Notes: generated by a model not told the origin, from the letters alone. A stretch of 64,000 nt of DNA from Aureobasidium sp. EXF-3400 (GCA_024195585.1 SWBL01000270.1:1-64000), one strand, 5' to 3'. Counted from the first letter of the stretch, positions 45,190-56,441 are shown. Numbers and translations are program-made.

Positions 45190-45917
45190 ATGGGTGTCTT
45201 CAAGACCTTGTCAAAAGTTGCCGCGTACGGCACAGTAGCAGGAGCTGGAGGATGGGCCGTCTGGACAAGAAAGTCCACCTTTGTGCCCTTGTCACCTTCC
45301 GACTACATCTACAACACAACCTTCTACGCTCGCAACAACCCCGAGAGAAACCCTGCAACAGCCGACCTGTGTGTACGCAAGGTGCCGCTGAGCCAGATCA
45401 AGCCCGAATACCTTGAGAAGGAAGGAAAGCTGGTCGAGAAATTCTGCGCCGGTGTTTGGGGTGGCCTCGGTGGGTACACGTGCTTCAATGCTTATCACGA
45501 TTCCACTAACCTGGCTCTTCAGGATACGCCTACCAGCGCCAATTCCTCGAGAAGAAGTACCGTGATGCCGACACGGAATCCCAGGTGTGGGACACCAAAG
45601 CTCTCTTAGAATCCGATTACCCCGTGGGCACACAAATCACAGACCATTTTGAGGTGCTCACCAAGACACCCGAGTCCATCATTGTTCGCTGCGGTGACTC
45701 ACCTCGCAAGACCGAAGTCAGACCCAGCGATGGGCTGTTCGAGATGAGAGCAGAGATCAAGCAAGACGAGGGTGTCGCTGAGTTCCAGCTGAAGAGTGTC
45801 TTTTACCAGGGCCTTGGAAAGGCGACTGGCAAGCCCATGCCTGCACACATTGAGTTCCTGCACAGACAATATACAAAGGTGTTGATGGAGACTGCAGTCA
45901 GCAACGTCACGCGATGA
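45190..45917 (+). CDS. Conserved fungal protein of unknown function, probably mitochondrial
   Basis: Two exons, 45190-45469 and 45523-45917, with a 53-bp intron (GTGGGT donor, TTCAG acceptor); the join GGLGGYAYQRQFLEKKY is in frame and gives 224 residues. Residues 5-25 form a weakly hydrophobic, alanine/glycine-rich segment with basic flanks, compatible with a mitochondrial presequence or inner-membrane anchor. The rest is soluble with no recognised motif; YPVGTQITDHFEVLTKTPESI and the C-terminal EFLHRQYTKVLME read as an alpha/beta domain. I do not assign a function. Confidence 0.72.
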
Positions 45918-46228
45918 GGAGTCTGGCAAGGAAATGCGGATGCTTTAGTCGACAAGAGCGAATAAACGACGCCATGTAATAAGTGCTGTGCGTATAGTGA
46001 TCAGAGGTAGTGAGGTGAATTCTGGAATGAAGAAAGAACGACTGGTTGCAAGGCACGTGAAAGCGCAAACAAAAACGCGTCATAGGCCAAAGCTCTCCAT
46101 GGTTGGTTGTTGCCTCAGGTCTCGACCCCTCCCTTCCTCATTCGAACCATGACTTGGCCATGACTTGACACTTTGTCTGCTTTCTAGACGACCAATGCGA
46201 CTACCATCCACACGGCTTCGCAGGCAGC
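45918..46228. other. Intergenic, Rad17 promoter
   Basis: 311 bp between tandem plus-strand genes. No gene or clear motif seen. Confidence 0.45.
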
Positions 46229-48760
46229 ATGGCGCAAGGCCGGCCCCGCCGCAAGAAGACAGTCCTGTCATCCTCGGACGATGAAGACGACTCCCTACCC
46301 ACACTTGACGTCGAAGCGGCGCCCGCGCTCGATGAGGCCCACGAGACCAAGCCTGCAAGAGCTTCAAGATCCAAAGCGAGAGCTTCAACCTCCATCTCGA
46401 CTTCGACTTCGACCAAAGCCACTCAGTCGCCCTCCAAACCACGACAGAATCGTCAGCCCAAGAAATCTGCCATCGACGCTCAACCCAAACGTGCAAACAA
46501 GTCCATCTTCTCCTTCTTCAACCCCTCCGTACAGCGTCGCCAGCCCTCGTCTCAGGACTCGACAAGTCCCCCAGCCTCCGCCAACCCTGACTCGAAAGAA
46601 CTGGATATTGAAGATGACATTTCAGCCGACGATGCTACACTGTCGCAACCATCCCAGATTGCCCACACCTTGCGGAAGAGGAAACTGATCAAGGACGACA
46701 CTGCTGATACCAACCGAGATGGCCTTCCCGTACCATCACAGAAGTTCCGTAAAGTTTCTGGGGGGACAAGAATTTCTACAAACTCGACTCCCCATTCCAT
46801 CGACACAAGACCGTGGACCGAACGCTTCGCTCCTGTCGACTTGTCCGAGCTTGCTGTGCACAAAAGAAAAGTTACAGACGTTCGCAATCTCTTAGTATCC
46901 GCCTTGTCCGATCGCCCAAGGCCGAGATTGATCATTCTGAAAGGTGCCGCCGGTACTGCCAAAACAACCACCGTTAATCTTCTGGCAAAAGAGATGGGCA
47001 TTGGCATAATGGAGTGGAAGAGTCCAGTAGGTACCGACGCTGCGAGCAGTGCTTTTACATCGTATTCGAGCCAGTTTGAGGATTTTGTCTTCAGAAGCGG
47101 CAAGTTCGCTGGTCTTGACCTGGTTCGCAGCGATGGTACAGCTCAGCCAGCTCTTACTACCACCAATAATCACACCAAAAAGATCATGCTCGTCGAGGAG
47201 TTTCCCAATACTTTTGCCAAGTCTTCTCCTGCTCTGCAGATTTTCAGGAACACCATTCTGCAATACCTGGCCGCCCCGGCATCATCAAATCCCACACCCA
47301 TGGTTATGGTCATTTCGGAGGCCCTGCTTTCAACCACAACTGCATCCGCTGACAGTTTCACTGCCCATCGCTTGCTCGGTCCTGCCATTCTAAACCATCC
47401 ACAGACCGCCTTGATCGAGTTCAACGATATTGCTCCTACCATCTTGACGAAAGCCTTGGACGTGATTGTGATCAAAGAATCTCGAAAGTCAGGTAGGCGC
47501 TTTGCACCTGGTCCTGCTGTGCTCAAGCACTTGGCCGAGACTGGAGATATCCGGAGTGCTGTATCTTCTCTCGAATTTCTGTGTCTTGCTGGCGACGATA
47601 GCGGTGCTTGGTCATCAAAAGTCGCTTTCACAAAGCCCAAAAGTCGTGTAGAAGCTTCTCTAACTAAGCAAGAGCAAGAAGTTTTGAAGCTGATCAGCAA
47701 CCGCGAGAGCAGTCTTGGAATCTTCCATGCCGTTGGTAGGGTTGTGTACAACAAGCGTGTCAATCCCACTAGCCCCGTGCCTCAGCCTCCGACATATTTT
47801 CCACAACACCGAAAGCCGAAAGTACCAGAGCATGATCCTAACAGTCTGATTGATGAAGTTGGCACCGACACGTCAACGTTCGTTGGAGCACTACAAGAGA
47901 ATTATGTTTTGTCTTGCTCGTCCTCGTCGAGCGAAGATGCGTTGGACTCGCTCAACGGTTGCATAGATGCTCTGTCCGACTTTGACATGCTATCTTGCGA
48001 TCGCTTTGGTTTCGGCACACGAATGTCTTCCGGTTCTGCCCAGGACAATCTTCGGCAAGATGATATTTCCTTTCAGACTGCCATTCGTGGTGTTTTGTTC
48101 TGGTTGCCAACCCCAGTCAACAGGCTAGCAGGGTTGCCACGAGGAGCCAAACGCGGTGACGAGTTCAAAATGTTCTTTCCCTCGACTGCCAAGTTGTGGA
48201 AGGAAAAAGAGGAATTTGAGAGCACACTAGAGAGTGTGATAACGACGATACACAACTTGGCCACCAGTTCGGGTCCGGAATCGGCTTCCGCGAACACAGA
48301 AGGTGTAGCAGCATGGAAGCGCCAACAGACAACGGACGTGGCTTCAGATGATGATGAAAATCTAACCCTTACAACCGCGCCTCTTTCGAACACCCTTTTG
48401 AGCTCTGGTGCCAGAACCGAGCTGCTGCTTGAGCGGCTACCCTACGCTTCCCAGATATTGCCTCGCCAGAAGCACATACCAATATTGCTAATCTCCAAGA
48501 TCAGCAGCCTGACTCGCATCTCTGCCCGTAATTCTGCATCCATCACTCTAGACGACGCAGCTTTAGATGTAGCAGAGGACAATGAGATCGGTCTGCAGCA
48601 GTCTGAATGGACTGATCGCCCAGACTCAGAGCCTGCTGTTACGAAAAGAGGCAAGAAACAAGATAGCCAGAAAGATGAATTTGAAGGAGGTGGACTGCAC
48701 ATACCAGTGGAGCACGCGGTCGAGAAGCTTGTGCTCAGCGATGATGACATCGAGGATTGA
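46229..48760 (+). CDS. rad17: Checkpoint clamp loader Rad17 (Rad24)
   Basis: Intronless gene for 843 residues. Residues 1-185 are a disordered serine/acidic extension with a short FFxPS-like motif (IFSFFNPSVQRR) resembling a PCNA-type binding peptide. The Rad17 AAA+ region starts at RPWTERFAPVDLSELAVHKRKV, followed by the Walker A loop GAAGTAKTTT near residue 240 and the Walker B-type KIMLVEEFPN near residue 320, in which the acidic pair is EE. The clamp-loader collar region follows. Rad17 replaces Rfc1 and loads the 9-1-1 clamp at damaged DNA to activate the checkpoint kinases. The terminal IED and acidic tail are usual for this family. Confidence 0.92.
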   Translation: MAQGRPRRKKTVLSSSDDEDDSLPTLDVEAAPALDEAHETKPARASRSKARASTSISTSTSTKATQSPSKPRQNRQPKKSAIDAQPKRANKSIFSFFNPSVQRRQPSSQDSTSPPASANPDSKELDIEDDISADDATLSQPSQIAHTLRKRKLIKDDTADTNRDGLPVPSQKFRKVSGGTRISTNSTPHSIDTRPWTERFAPVDLSELAVHKRKVTDVRNLLVSALSDRPRPRLIILKGAAGTAKTTTVNLLAKEMGIGIMEWKSPVGTDAASSAFTSYSSQFEDFVFRSGKFAGLDLVRSDGTAQPALTTTNNHTKKIMLVEEFPNTFAKSSPALQIFRNTILQYLAAPASSNPTPMVMVISEALLSTTTASADSFTAHRLLGPAILNHPQTALIEFNDIAPTILTKALDVIVIKESRKSGRRFAPGPAVLKHLAETGDIRSAVSSLEFLCLAGDDSGAWSSKVAFTKPKSRVEASLTKQEQEVLKLISNRESSLGIFHAVGRVVYNKRVNPTSPVPQPPTYFPQHRKPKVPEHDPNSLIDEVGTDTSTFVGALQENYVLSCSSSSSEDALDSLNGCIDALSDFDMLSCDRFGFGTRMSSGSAQDNLRQDDISFQTAIRGVLFWLPTPVNRLAGLPRGAKRGDEFKMFFPSTAKLWKEKEEFESTLESVITTIHNLATSSGPESASANTEGVAAWKRQQTTDVASDDDENLTLTTAPLSNTLLSSGARTELLLERLPYASQILPRQKHIPILLISKISSLTRISARNSASITLDDAALDVAEDNEIGLQQSEWTDRPDSEPAVTKRGKKQDSQKDEFEGGGLHIPVEHAVEKLVLSDDDIED

Positions 48761-49012
48761 TACCCGTCGCATGACAACCTGAATATTCTGTACATGACTA
48801 TGAATTAATTCTTGCATAGAGTATATGCTTCTTTATTTATGATGTTATCTATCCGAAAGATGCACACATAAGCTTGATTCACAACCTCTGACTGCTTTTG
48901 ATTGCCGTAATATTCGTTTCATTGTCATTTTTTACCCGTTTGAATACAAAAAGATAAGACCAGTTTACATAGCTACATATCATTCTTGCAACAAGCCAGA
49001 TCATGTCGAGTA
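48761..49012. other. Convergent 3' region
   Basis: AT-rich gap between Rad17 and the P450 gene. No gene is supported. Confidence 0.5.
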
Positions 49013-50581
49013 TCAGTTCGTAGCTCTTCTCTTCATACCAACCCAGCACTCGAGCGGCTTTCTCAAGAAGCCCTCTCTGGTCTCGAGTGTCTTTTGGTAA
49101 AGTTCAAAGTCGTAGTTGTGGAAGACGGTTGCGACGATCAACGCCAGTTCCATCTCTGCAACATTGCGGCCGACACAGGCGCGGGGACCGTAGCTGAAAG
49201 GGATAAAGGCTGCTTTTTGACTGCTCTGTGTTAGTATCTATGATCAGTTGCGGTAGAAGGGATGTAGAACTTACGCTTCAGTCACTTTCTCCCATCTCTC
49301 GGGCTTGAAGTCATCAGCGTCGCGACCCCAGATCTCCTTGCTGTGGTGCATGGTGTATGCGGGCACGCTGAGGACTGTTTCGGCGGGGAAGTGTCTGCCG
49401 CAGACTTCTGCTCCACCTGCAGGGACTACACGGGGCAGGCCGAGCGAAGAAGTACTGTGGATACGCATGGTCTCCTTGATGACAGCATCCATGTAAGGCA
49501 GGTCGCGGACTTGTTCGAATACAGGGACTTCGGTGCCTGCAGGAAGAGCGGCATCGAGTTCTTGTTGCAGCTTCTTGACTACATGGGGGTTCGCGAGACA
49601 GTGGTACAGGAGAGCACACGAAGTGTTTGAGGTGGTGTCGCTGCCAGCAATGAGTTGGGTCAGTGCCTCGGCGGTCAATTCCTGACGGCCGAGCTTGTTG
49701 CCATGTTCGTCTTTGCCTTCCATCAAGCGAGCCAGGAGATCTACACGGTCGACGCTCTCGGCATTGTCCAGACGTTGCTTGACGCGTGCGACGGCGATAC
49801 CGGCGAGGTTCTGGACAGCCTGGACACCTTTGGTGAAGAAAGGATCGGGGAGGTAAGCAGCATAGGGCTTGATCCAGGGCCAGCAGCCAATGGTGCCCGA
49901 AACCTCACCTCTGCGGTTCAGAACCTCGATGGCAGGAGCGTACTTGGGAGGAGCGTCTGGCGACTCGCGGATCTCAGCAATGTCAGCCTCCTTCTCGAGC
50001 ATGCCAAAGGGAGCACCGAAAGCCAAGTCTCCGATGATGTCGAAGGCAGTGTAGTTGAACCAGTTCAAGGCGTCCATCTTGGCGTAACCGCCATTTGCCT
50101 GTTTGGCCATCTTGTTCCATTTCTCGACGAGCAACTCGAGGTTGTGGTGCATGTACTGTTCGAACTGGCCGATGCTCTTTGAGCTAAAGGTGTGGGAGAC
50201 GGTCTTTCTCTTTCTCGTGTGCTCGGCTCTGTCGCGTGTGTTGAAGAGACCGCGTTGGATGCTGACAAAGGCGTCGTAGTATTCACTCTTGAGGAAGCCA
50301 GTGCCGTGACCGTAGACGATGGGGATGGCGTTCGGGTCTGCAATCGAGACGTGGTGGGGCTGGATACGGACGAATTTGCCGTACGTCTTGTGTGCTTGAT
50401 CGACAGCGAGGTACCGTACACCCCGGCGGCACTGGTACATGAGCCATAGGTTGGTAAATTGGGCTGGGAAGGGCGAGGGGATATCGCGGATGGACCAGTT
50501 ACGCAGGTACGGCAAGAGGTAGAAGACAATTGGTATGGCCAGTAGGGCATACGGCGTGAAGAGAAGCTCGACCACACCCAT
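49013..50581 (-). CDS. bphA: Cytochrome P450, CYP53-like benzoate 4-monooxygenase
   Basis: Two exons, 49275-50581 and 49013-49220, with a 54-bp intron; the join VTEAQKAAFIPFSYG is in frame and the product is 504 residues. It has an N-terminal membrane anchor, the I-helix motif AGSDTTSNT, the ETMR of the K-helix, FKPERW, and the haem ligand Cys451 in FSYGPRACVGR. The N-terminal half (SNLWLMYQCRRGVRYLAVD-like region, YYDAFVSIQRGLFNTRDR and RKRKTVSHTFSSKSIGQF) matches what I know of fungal CYP53, which para-hydroxylates benzoate as the first step toward protocatechuate. The assignment to CYP53 is by recognition, not search. A TATAAGT lies about 90 bp upstream. Confidence 0.85.
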
Positions 50582-51119
50582 CGTGACTGACTGACCGGTA
50601 TATCAATTGAGTAGGACAGAAGGTCAAGTTAGACTTGGCTGAGCTTGACAAGGTGCGGGATGCCTCGACTACTTATATTCGACACTCCAGCAGCAGCCGA
50701 GGGGCATCGTGTGACGCTCGACCGAGACCTACTACCTGAACCTTCTTGTTACGGAGTGCGTCCTTGGCGCGAGGTCATCAACCATCCACATCTCTCCGCG
50801 ACATCCCCTCGGTTTCTTGATCCGTTCATTCTGTCCAACGAGTCTTCGGATGCTGCACCAGCAAAAAGACTAAGAGATGGACCTCATTCTGTGGAGCAGC
50901 CGTGGGGTTTTCGACATATCGGATGTGCCCCGTGCGCTCGGCAGAGCAGGTGTGCTTCTTCGGCTCCTACTCCACCAATCTCGACTTCCTTTTCTATACC
51001 ACAAAACACCGAACTTCGGATAACCACTCTTATTCAAATCATTCTGGACTCTTCAATTCTTGATTCCATGCCGACTATCCGACCTGTCATGTCATCCTCT
51101 TACATGCGCTCGCCCTGAT
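50582..51119. promoter_or_regulatory. P450 promoter region
   Basis: 538 bp between two minus-strand genes. TATAAGT on the minus strand at 50671-50677 is a likely TATA element of the P450 gene. No gene is supported. Confidence 0.4.
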
Positions 51120-53491
51120 CTAGAAGACAACCTCCTTGTAGCCCCTAGGCATCTCTCTCTTGTTGTGTCCTGTGCCCTTCCAGTTGTTCAACCCCCAGCT
51201 GCCAAAGCTCGGAGTCCATCCTCCGAACCCACCGTGACCCCATGCACCACGACGTCCACCCCAGCTACCTGCCCAGTATGTCGCTCTGCCCTTTACCTCC
51301 AACACACTGACACTGAGGTTGGGAAGCTCAAACTTGAAAGTACCGTCAGCAGAGGCTGTAATGGTCGTGTTCGTCGATGTAACCACTTCTGCCTTGCCAG
51401 GAGCGTTGTAACTATCATGACTTGGTGCAGTCAAAACTGTCAACGTCGCAGTGGCGCCTGCAGAGACGCCCTTGAACGACACCGACACGGGTACATCGCT
51501 CGTAGCGTTGTACACGGCCGTCTTGAGCATGTGAGATCCTGTCTGGTTGTTGTATCCAGCCACATAATAAGCAGGTCCGAAGTTGCCGCCCGTCGTGGGC
51601 AGAGTCTCGGTCACAATGTGGTTAGCCATGAGCTGGAGCATGTGCCAAGAAGTCGACAAGACGTCCTTGGTAGGGTCTGCAGTGAAGCTGATCATGTCTG
51701 GAGTCCACTGGTAGCTGTTCAGGTTCTGCAATGTTGGGGCGTATGATGCGCCGATGATCATGTCTGAGTTACGTTCGGCTCCGAGAAGGAAGACGGCTTC
51801 GGCAACACTGCCCTCCCACGATGGGAAGGCCAGTCTCTCTCTGTTCGAGCTCCAGTCCACTGCAGCCATACTGGCGTTGTTGCCCTCGATGACAGCGTAT
51901 TCACCTATACTTTCATCAGCTTTGTTCGCTAATCCGCCTGGTATGCAACTTACCAATCAAGATAGGGTGGCTTCTGTTGTAATGATCAAACAGGCTGAAC
52001 TCGTGGACAAAGTTGTCAGGTCTGGAATACTCGTGGTAGTCGAGAGAAATATGGTCAGGGATGGGGTCAACAGTAGTGGTTGACGCAATGATGGTGATAT
52101 CAGGGTAGACTGCCTTGATAGCGCTGGTGAACATGGGGAGACGGTAAGCAGAGTAACTGGAGTTTCCACCGCCAAGGTTGTCTTCGTTACCGATCTGTGC
52201 AAAACATCAGCAACCATTCGCGCTGAAGATGGAGCAAGAGATCATGAGAAACTGCGACATGAGACTTACCTCAACATAGTTGATCTGGAATGGCTGAGGG
52301 TAACCCAAGGATGCTCTCAATGCTCCATACTTGGTGCTGGTCGAACCCATCAAGAACTCAAGCTCATCGAGAGCAAACTGGATCCAAGGTTGAAGTTGAT
52401 CCTGTGGAGTCACTGGTCCGCCAAGGTAGAAACCGTCCCAGACAGCAAGAACAGGCTCAAGCCCGAGATCCTCGCACCAGTGGAGGTACTCGATCAGGCC
52501 CAATCCATCGGTATTCTCGTAACCCCAGGTGCCAGGTCTGCCAGGTCTATCCTTGAGAGGACCGATCGTCTCGTTCCACTTCCAAAGGTATGGTGGCGTG
52601 TCACCCTCAAGGTTGTTGCCTGTATCTTGTCAGTTGTGCCTGGTTGCAATATTCAACCGTCAGACTTGCCTCCAGGGAAACGAAGGAACTTTCCATTCAG
52701 AGCCTGCAATGCTTCAGCAAGATCAACGCGCAGACCATTGGGTCTGTTTTTGTAAGTCGGCGGGAAAAGACTGATCAGGGTGAAGTCAAGCGATCCACCA
52801 GAGACCCCAGACTTATCGAAAGTCAGGTAGAACGAGTTGTTCGAGTTTGGTGCGGCAGAGGTAGGGGTAAAGGTGTAGTTGTGCTGGACCCACTCGTTCG
52901 AAGTGGTGTGCGACTGCACCTGTGCAGTAGCGAATGTCTCGTTGTTGATGTCAGATTTCAAGGACGCGGTGAATTTGCCATTGTAGGATCCCTTGACCCA
53001 GAAGGAACCGGTGTACTGCTGAACCTGAACGCCAATTCCCCAGTATCCACTGTAATGCGTCAGAATCTGGGTTGACGACACAGAGATAGTAGCCTTACGT
53101 GTTTGAGAAACCAACCTCGTTGCTTGTAGCGTTGGCGATAGCAACATTCATAGAGGTAGGCAGAGCACTGGAGATGGGCTGAGACAAGTTCTTCAGCGAT
53201 AGAGATGTACCTCCTACTGAGTTGTAGGCCAGAAGAGTAGATGGGTGCTCAGTACTGCCTTGGAATGCTCTGTTGCGGATGAGCTCCGCATAGATTCCAC
53301 CATCGCCTGAATAGTTGATGTCCTTCGACAGTCAGTCTGAAGTCCGAAGATGTCATGGTGGCAGGAAGTACCTCGAACATCAACCCATACTGAAGAGGAG
53401 ATGTAGCATTACCGCCACTAGCAGCAACTGAGAGATTTAGAGCATTGGCTGTGGCAACAAAGGCCGCCAAAGCAACACTCGAGAGCAACAT
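51120..53491 (-). CDS. Secreted alpha-L-arabinofuranosidase, GH51
   Basis: Six exons (53372-53491, 53099-53322, 52670-53049, 52270-52619, 51954-52194, 51120-51904) give 699 residues. The third intron has a GC donor (G followed by GCAAGT), the only choice that restores the family motif RFPGGNNLEG. Signal peptide residues 1-17. GH51 signatures: [16 protein letters not shown] near residue 39, acid/base Glu362 in EIGNEDN and nucleophile Glu440 in GEYAVI. The enzyme releases terminal arabinose from arabinan and arabinoxylan outside the cell. Residues 646-699 form an unusual glycine/tryptophan-rich, basic tail with six tryptophans that typical fungal GH51 enzymes lack. The promoter carries a TATAAGA about 60 bp upstream and CreA- and XlnR-like motifs further up. 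Confidence 0.9.
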
Positions 53492-54462
53492 CTTTTGTTT
53501 TGAAGATCGATGTTGTTGACAGTTTTTCCAATTGATGAGCATCCTCGCCTTCTTATACTATGCCAGCACATCTCTCCCGACGAATTCTTCGGCAACATTT
53601 CCTGATCAACAGGCAACATCTTGGTGATCGACTGTATATTATCCTAGAACTGCGTTGGCAGCCCCGTCTCCCTCTCTGCCCGCAGTCACGACTTGCATGG
53701 CCGGAGGGCCGTGCATGCATATGCTCTGCATCTCTTGGTGGACTGCGGCAACTCTGATGATCTCTCCGGGCTATGCTTCTTGGGCAATACGAGCTCACCA
53801 CGCAAGAAGTCAACCCCTTGGTGGAGGATAGTTCATGATGTTGTCGACGTTGTCGAAGTACACGATGGTCTATCTTCTGTAAACATCTGATCTCTTGCCA
53901 CATACACAGTCAAGGTCGTCGATAGCTGTGTTTCTGTGTAGGGATGCATCGGAAGTGGATATTGCATACACCCCGCTGCGGGGGATCAAATGCGGGGTGA
54001 GTGGTGATGAATGGTGGGTGGTGAATGGTATTGATCGTATTGGACAATACGGGGCCGGTGGGTGACGACCTGCAGTTGACGATTCATGCACTCCTCAAAG
54101 CAAATCAGGAAAAAGTTCCTGCTGCCATGCCTTGGATGTCTAACCCAAACTGAGTATGATGTGGAGAAGACTCAGAAGAGGCGGGCGTCTTTACATATTT
54201 AGCCTAAAGCTGTTCTCCTTCGCATGATGATCTAAAATTGATCATGCACCCCTCTTCAGGACCGAGATCAACAAGCATGCGGGACGGATCAACGTCGTGC
54301 TTGGTGTTTCATTTCCGGAAGGTGCCACAGATTCTCGGCCCTCAAAACTGGATAAACACAAGCATCAAGACGGCAATCGCCAACACCTCTTGATTCCAAG
54401 AGCAACTAACATCCAACTAGCAAAGAGAGCCATTTCACAGCCTAAAAGCGGTCGAGAACGGA
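53492..54462. promoter_or_regulatory. Arabinofuranosidase promoter with CreA- and XlnR-like motifs
   Basis: 971 bp. TATAAGA on the minus strand at 53551-53557. CCCCGC at 53971-53976 and GCGGGG at 53978-53983 form a perfect inverted repeat with one base between, and GCGGGG recurs at 53992-53997; all fit CreA SYGGRG. TTTAGCC at 54198-54204 is GGCTAAA on the gene strand, an XlnR-type core. Function inferred from motifs. Confidence 0.5.
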
Positions 54463-56441
54463 TCAGTCTTCTCTCTGCGACAGCCACTCTCTCCACTTTG
54501 GTGCGCATCTTCTCCTCCAAGTCTTTCCATATATACTCATGGGAATTGCGGCGAGCATGGAGCAGAGAACGCACAACCCGAAGAAGAGGAAGGCGTACCC
54601 GTAGCCAGCTGCCTCAATGAAGGGCTGCACGCTATAACTGATGGCAAAGTTGATGCAGGACGAGCAGATAGCAAGGACCACAACCAATTCGCCACCAATT
54701 CCTGGGAAGCATTCCATGGCATAAGTTGTCGCAATAGAACAAGCCGAGACCTGATGAGCAATCATAGAGCCTACTCCGAAGGCGATTGTCATCCAGTGTG
54801 CCCCTGATTGTGCTCCAAGTCCGTACAAGAAATATCCAACCGCGGCATAGACGAAGGAGAAACACAATGTCCAGAGACGCATTTCAGGCTCTTTCACACC
54901 GCCATTTTTGCGCGAAAGGTGGATCACAATCCGATCGGACAGAACTCCGGTGAGCCAGCCTACAAAGTTGCCAACAAGAGCAGCAAGGAAGACGAGACCG
55001 GTAGATGAAGTACTCCAGTTATACGGCGGTTCCGTCAAGATCTCCGAGATGGTATTGAAAGACACGATACCAGCTATGACCAATGAGTACACATGTCTAG
55101 AAGATGCTGGGTTGGTTTATCTTACCTGTACAGCCGAATGCAAAGATGCAACCAGAGATGACAACATTCGGGAATAAGAAAAGGGCGAACGGTCGACGAA
55201 AATACTGAAAATATGTTGTTTTGTCTTCTGGGAAGTAAACCCAGAGCTTCAACTTTTGAGCATAAGTCCGGCGAGGAAAGTCGTGCTGCTGAATGTTTTG
55301 ACTCTCGGACTGCACGGTAGTAATCTGATTGAGATCTTTCTTGATGGGATCCTTGTCGTCAGTGGTAGACTCCACGGGGCTCGCTCGACCCTCGGTGACC
55401 GGAAGTACTCCTTGAATTTTCTCGAAGATGAATCTTGGGAATAGCGTTTCCTCAAACGTAAATATCAGAAGGACTAGGACACCTGCATCGATTATCGCAA
55501 CACAATACTGGGTCCATCTTCACAGTATATTAGTAGATGTACTCGTGGTATCGGTGACACACTTACCTCCAGCCAAGGTTGTCCGAAATGATACCGCCAG
55601 TGATCAGGCCAAGGATGGACCCGAGCTGCTGACCGAATAGGTAGAAAGACAGCATCCTAAAGCGAAGGTACAATTAGCATGACCTCACAAGCTTGGATGG
55701 GTAAGAACACCACGACTTTGCTAGACGATTGTACTCAACTCTGCTAGGCACCTTCCCGGACGGTGTTTTCATAAACACCGTACGGGCCTTGCGTACTGGT
55801 CGAGGCAAAGCGCCAGCAGTAATCATGGTATTCGTACCTTCGGCTTAACTTACATTCCTCGCTCATGGGCAAAGAACATATCGAAAACCGACAGCTGGAT
55901 CACAGCTTGGTAGGCACTCGTACCAACACCATTCAGGATGTTCGACAGAAACCATTGTGCGGTTCCATTGACACGTCCCTGCCATATACCAGCCAAAGAA
56001 CATATGAGCGTAGTGAACAGAAACACGGGTCTCCGTCCCACTTTGTTGGCCGTGCTGATCCACCAGATATTGCAGAGGCCGAGAAGCAGATAGTTCAGTG
56101 CACTTCCACCATTCATGTTGACCAGCGAAACACCAGTGTCCTCGGATACAGTTGTCCACGCTGCACCGAGAGTGTTCTCTCCAAACGAGAATGCGCACGC
56201 GTACAGCGCAAGCAAGAAGAGCTGATACCACTTCTTCCATCGAGACCATGTGAGGGGGTCCGAGCCGCACTCCGTCGGGCGTGGGATAAGGACAATATCG
56301 GATTCGCCTTGATGAATCGCGTCAACGTCGTGATTCACTGTGAGAGTGTTAGAAATGCCAGTTTGTGGTATGTGGAAGTGTCCTACCGTCAACAAGCTGT
56401 TCAGTACCAGGCACGTCGAGATCATAGTCCCGGGTCGTCAT
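54463..56441 (-). CDS. MFS transporter, drug:H+ antiporter-like (frameshifted)
   Basis: Five exons (56387-56441, 55854-56337, 55567-55656, 55126-55516, 54463-55073). With one base restored it would be about 543 residues with twelve membrane segments: SRWKKWYQLFLLALYACAF, NKVGRRPVFLF, YLFGQQLGSILGLITGG, EETLFPRF and a long central loop. The family is MFS_1 of the Hol1-like type. Near 55500 the conserved WTQYCVAIID-type stretch is broken: the frame from the splice reads WTQYCLR then stop, while the next frame continues AIIDAGVLVLLIFTFEETLF. No alternative donor or acceptor repairs this. So the gene is either recently inactivated or has a base error here. Its second intron (55657-55853) is 197 bp and forms an end-to-end inverted repeat. 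A TATA box lies 76 bp upstream. Confidence 0.75.
55657..55853 (-). repeat. Introner-like intron with terminal inverted repeats
   Basis: On the plus strand CGAAGGTAC at 55663-55671 and GTACCTTCG at 55834-55842 are perfect inverse copies, and the pairing continues imperfectly for about 22 bases on each side. The arms begin only a few bases inside the splice donor (GTAAGT) and acceptor (TTTAG). A second perfect hairpin, ACGGTGTTT then TCAT then AAACACCGT, lies at 55760-55781. Neighbouring introns are about 50 bp. Confidence 0.6.
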
